Assembly: GCA_945902805.1 (NCBI GenBank)
Contig: CAMDMZ010000037.1
Location: 1 to 48,497, forward strand
Direction: 5' to 3'
Length of the DNA: 48,497 bases
Origin: Propionivibrio dicarboxylicus
GTDB taxonomy: Bacteria; Pseudomonadota; Gammaproteobacteria; Burkholderiales; Rhodocyclaceae
Position 1 is the stretch's first letter. Each line of letters begins with the position of its first letter. A program made the position numbers and the translations under genes. The notes under the pieces were generated by a model that made no database searches, was not told where the DNA came from, and saw only the letters and a list, made by a program, of their open reading frames with translations. Shown piece by piece: positions 46,801 through 48,497 of the stretch.

Positions 46801-48220
46801 CTATCTGCTGGATCGCAGTCGGGAAACTTTTTCGTTCTCCCGCCTGGATCTGACGCAGTTGGATGTCATGCGCACCGCGCTCGGCATTCACAGCAAGGAC
46901 AAGACTGCCAAGCGCCATGAGCGGCTGGATCGCATCAAGCAACTCGAACGCAAAGCGACCAGCCTCACGGTCGGCGATCTGGCATCGCGCGGCATGATGG
47001 CGCCGACCGAGAATCGTCCCTTGGAGAGCCTGACGTTACAGGTAATCGGCAATCGCGAACGTCAGGAAGCGGAAGCTGCACAGATCGTTGAGCAGTCGCA
47101 CCAATCATTCGACAAAGCACTTCAGGAGATCCTGGCCGGACTTAACGACGAAGCCCGGTCGCGCGACGAGCAATTGCTGCAAATCATGCGCCACACCGCG
47201 GACACACCCCACCGGGAAAGCCACGATAGCCGAAAGCTCGGCATGCTGACAAAAAATCTGACCCGCCAGCGCAGCGCGGCGGCGCCAGAGCCAACGAGAT
47301 CCGGAGAGCGCCCGCAATCCGCACCACAAAGACGCGAATCCATTACGGTCAATTCCCCAGCGGCACCGACCATAAGCCGAGCGGTCCTGCCATCACCAAT
47401 TGCTGGCTCGGCATCAATGCCAATGCTCCCCGGAGTCGATGTGGCGACAAGCTCGTCGACTCGGTCATCAGTACCCATGGCCACGTCGGTATCGACTACA
47501 CAAGCAACAATGGGCCAATCGTCGCTGACGGTAACACCCGTTGCTCCGACTCCGCTTCCCGCGACTGCGCCGACGCGTTCCATTAGTCCTACACCTTCGG
47601 TTTCGAGTCCGTCAGGTGCGGCGGCCGGGTCAGTTGATACCGCAGCAGATGTAACGGAGACCGTTTTCAGTTCAGGCGATATCACCTACGAAGGCCGGTT
47701 CAAGGTTAATCCTGGAGGGAGATCAGTTACCGGTAGCGGAACGATGCGTTGGGCCAACGGCAATGTCTTTGTCGGCACCTTGGTCGACAGTAGGGAAACT
47801 GGCAGGGGCAAGCTGGTCTGGGCCAATGGGCAGACCTACGACGGCGAGTGGAAGGATGGCAAGATGCACGGACGTGGTGAAATCCGTTTCCCCGACGGAC
47901 AGGTCTACAAGGGTGACTTGCAGGATGGGAAGATGGATGGTCGTGGCGAGATTCTTTTCCCGAACGGAAACAAGTATGTCGGGACTGTGGTTGATGGACG
48001 CCAGGAAGGCCAAGGACGCATGGTCAGCGCCAATGGCGACGTCTATGAGGGCACTTTTAGTCAGGGCGTAATCGCAGGTAAAGGAAGCTACCGCTGGGCC
48101 GACGGAACCAGTTATACCGGTGAGTGGGCCGACGGCAAACCCGATGGCCGAGGCGAATACATCTGGGCTTCTGGCGAGCGGGCAGCAGGTCTCTACAAAA
48201 ATGGGGTGAAGGTCGACTAA
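43823..48220 (+). CDS. Giant exported MORN-repeat protein with repeats at both ends
   Basis: This 1465-residue protein starts with a signal peptide (MTIRTACCYVLLVCVLPLATQAAE). An N-terminal block of roughly 17-18 MORN repeats (about residues 40-430; for example YQGELVAGTRQGKGSYTWANG) is followed by a long helical region (about 440-800) and a lysine/glutamate-rich segment with YDYEELEIDVSRH. Then comes a Ser/Thr/Pro-rich low-complexity linker (about 1150-1280). A second block of about seven or eight MORN repeats ends the protein. MORN repeats usually bind lipids or scaffold proteins. ATG at 43823 is preferred because CAGGA lies eight bases upstream; 43814 is an alternative. Function unknown. 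Confidence 0.85.
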   Translation: MTIRTACCYVLLVCVLPLATQAAEKAKPVAVRKCEVPTELAANGERTEWKGACVDGRPQGTGTLVWFDKSRKLREFEGELIDGYPEGKGRLAWENGKSFFGEFTRGAITGVGELRFPNGDRYDGPLLEDQPHGIGVMLRRDGSRLLARFVKGQSQGEVSLRLQNGERLQGTLANGKLEGKGTLHLANGELLANFTSGVAAGKGKFIFPDGRRFNGVIVANRPGGAGTLELVNGDRCEGEVRGDGTLPGRVRCTYLNGHVFDGTLQQGFNTGRGILTYPGGSAFDGNISAGQPQGNGIFTYAGGHRYQGELVAGTRQGKGSYTWANGLKFEGEFKAGLPEGSGSYQWPDGSRYSGEISEGLPAGEGRMQWADGRVYQGKFIDGLADGPGALTLPDKTVYQGLFTEDLKDGKGVLIAPGGESTELVFDNDVPREEKGSYLSMFKSKAEEIGGLVGHFHGGWAQHYYLKHKEHFDTNAAEYKAVLDRLAVILAEPAERKLGLIAALTTMRMLDLRQAEDFATLKALKESADKPAQTLASIPLLKQRGFRSRHAAALDQLAVGERAGAALAAYLAAGDWQSGMQFVEAAQANEWTLAKDQATTALARALIRHPALATEQATELGRLAAIGIAPDKTVLRDGYAARTRDALLEEDFTKAFEIFRGADALGVPLDRQALADALRRRLAGRVLAAQDLELALKAQVFAKQAGLSADYAELQQVLLAVFRERLVDQQATKVLTYLRDAAAHQIPVGNARQADEVFGILQASFDAGRWADALALFDAFRKVGIDTGGQWAKGVAVLRSGQTGGNSPFPLSLTNDTGIQPVSLDSLGDEPESLDFLNPAKHIVLIDVHPRYAQVRLSQRASQKSSFAEGFQDVANPDYQQIEIEIQNAQMEYSRATGAEAKSASGSPSLFGTPSSGNKNTDKLTKALDLFSSITQATGGGSKPSGAPATIMSQIQSLQERLLKTPRMRREPVVTEYDYEELEIDVSRHVPITIYLLDRSRETFSFSRLDLTQLDVMRTALGIHSKDKTAKRHERLDRIKQLERKATSLTVGDLASRGMMAPTENRPLESLTLQVIGNRERQEAEAAQIVEQSHQSFDKALQEILAGLNDEARSRDEQLLQIMRHTADTPHRESHDSRKLGMLTKNLTRQRSAAAPEPTRSGERPQSAPQRRESITVNSPAAPTISRAVLPSPIAGSASMPMLPGVDVATSSSTRSSVPMATSVSTTQATMGQSSLTVTPVAPTPLPATAPTRSISPTPSVSSPSGAAAGSVDTAADVTETVFSSGDITYEGRFKVNPGGRSVTGSGTMRWANGNVFVGTLVDSRETGRGKLVWANGQTYDGEWKDGKMHGRGEIRFPDGQVYKGDLQDGKMDGRGEILFPNGNKYVGTVVDGRQEGQGRMVSANGDVYEGTFSQGVIAGKGSYRWADGTSYTGEWADGKPDGRGEYIWASGERAAGLYKNGVKVD

Positions 48221-48431
48221 GGAATTGGAGATCCAACGAACGTTCGGGACTATGGTTGCCGCCTGCTGCTCTCAATGGTTCGGGCATGGGCCTGAGCGGG
48301 GGACGAAGTGGCCTTCCTTGCACCGGCTCAGCGATTGCTCGGCATAATCCTAAAAACCGCATTAGACCGGATGCAAAGTAGCCAGGAATCAGGCAGGCTG
48401 TGAGGTTGAATGGTCTGAAGGGAGACACCCG

Positions 48432-48497
48432 ATGGGTGAGTCGAAATTGAGGCGAGCGAAACGGGATGAAATGCTGATGTCGTGCGCTGGCGTGGAG
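48432..48497 (+). CDS. 5' end of an unknown gene running off the right edge
   Basis: Twenty-two codons are visible (MGESKLRRAKRDEMLMSCAG start). A purine-rich GAAGGGAGAC lies nine bases before the ATG and no stop occurs before the window ends. The 211 bases between the MORN gene and this start show no other feature. The fragment is too short for a functional call. Confidence 0.45.
   Translation, partial: MGESKLRRAKRDEMLMSCAGVE

Overview
The window looks like a chromosomal segment of a denitrifying or facultatively anaerobic betaproteobacterium, most likely of the Rhodocyclales (Dechloromonas/Azonexus/Accumulibacter-like). This rests on high GC, a NapDAGHB-plus-NapC periplasmic nitrate reductase with a NarXL pair, a complete System I cytochrome c maturation operon, and overall protein flavour. 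No search was run, so genus is a guess. No rRNA, tRNA, CRISPR array, insertion sequence or integrase was seen.

Layout. 0.2-4.1 kb: a large hybrid histidine kinase. 4.2-7.0 kb: a single-chain MmeI-like (type IIL) restriction-modification protein with nuclease and methylase motifs. 7.1-7.8 kb: a FitAB/VapBC toxin-antitoxin pair. 7.8-13.1 kb: a seven-gene arsenic operon (arsR, ArsP-like permease, small CxxC thioredoxin, metallo-beta-lactamase-fold protein, thioredoxin-DsbD-like membrane protein, arsC, acr3) behind one arsR promoter. 13.2-17.2 kb: a napF-type ferredoxin, then a four-gene PhnD-type ABC transporter, possibly for selenate or another oxyanion. 17.3-19.0 kb: a COG4315 secreted protein, ECF sigma and anti-sigma operon. 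19.1-20.0 kb: an HD-GYP protein with a zinc ribbon. 20.0-22.5 kb: narXL. 22.8-29.2 kb: napDAGHB, a small cytochrome c, and napC. 29.3-32.1 kb: a hybrid kinase with a haem-motif sensor domain. 32.2-39.0 kb: ccmABCDEFGHI on the minus strand. 39.1-40.4 kb: a diguanylate cyclase with the same kind of haem-motif sensor. 40.4-40.8 kb: a decayed duplication made of dacB and ccmA pieces. 40.9-43.6 kb: small membrane protein, dacB and two unknown genes. 43.8-48.2 kb: a giant MORN-repeat protein. Partial genes touch both ends.

How it works together. NarXL and FNR-like sites probably control nitrate respiration through Nap. NapGH/NapC feed electrons from quinol, NapB and probably the small cytochrome carry them, and the Ccm system next door attaches haem to NapB, NapC, the cytochrome and possibly the two haem-motif sensors. 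Those sensors would pass redox or ligand state to phosphorelay and c-di-GMP signalling.

The strongest unexplained signal is a dispersed 25-28 bp repeat (nine intact copies plus one split copy, in both orientations). It sits between genes and also in frame inside seven unrelated proteins, where it reads as KVGAGGTA or AVPPAPTF according to orientation. It behaves like a tiny protein-invading mobile repeat.
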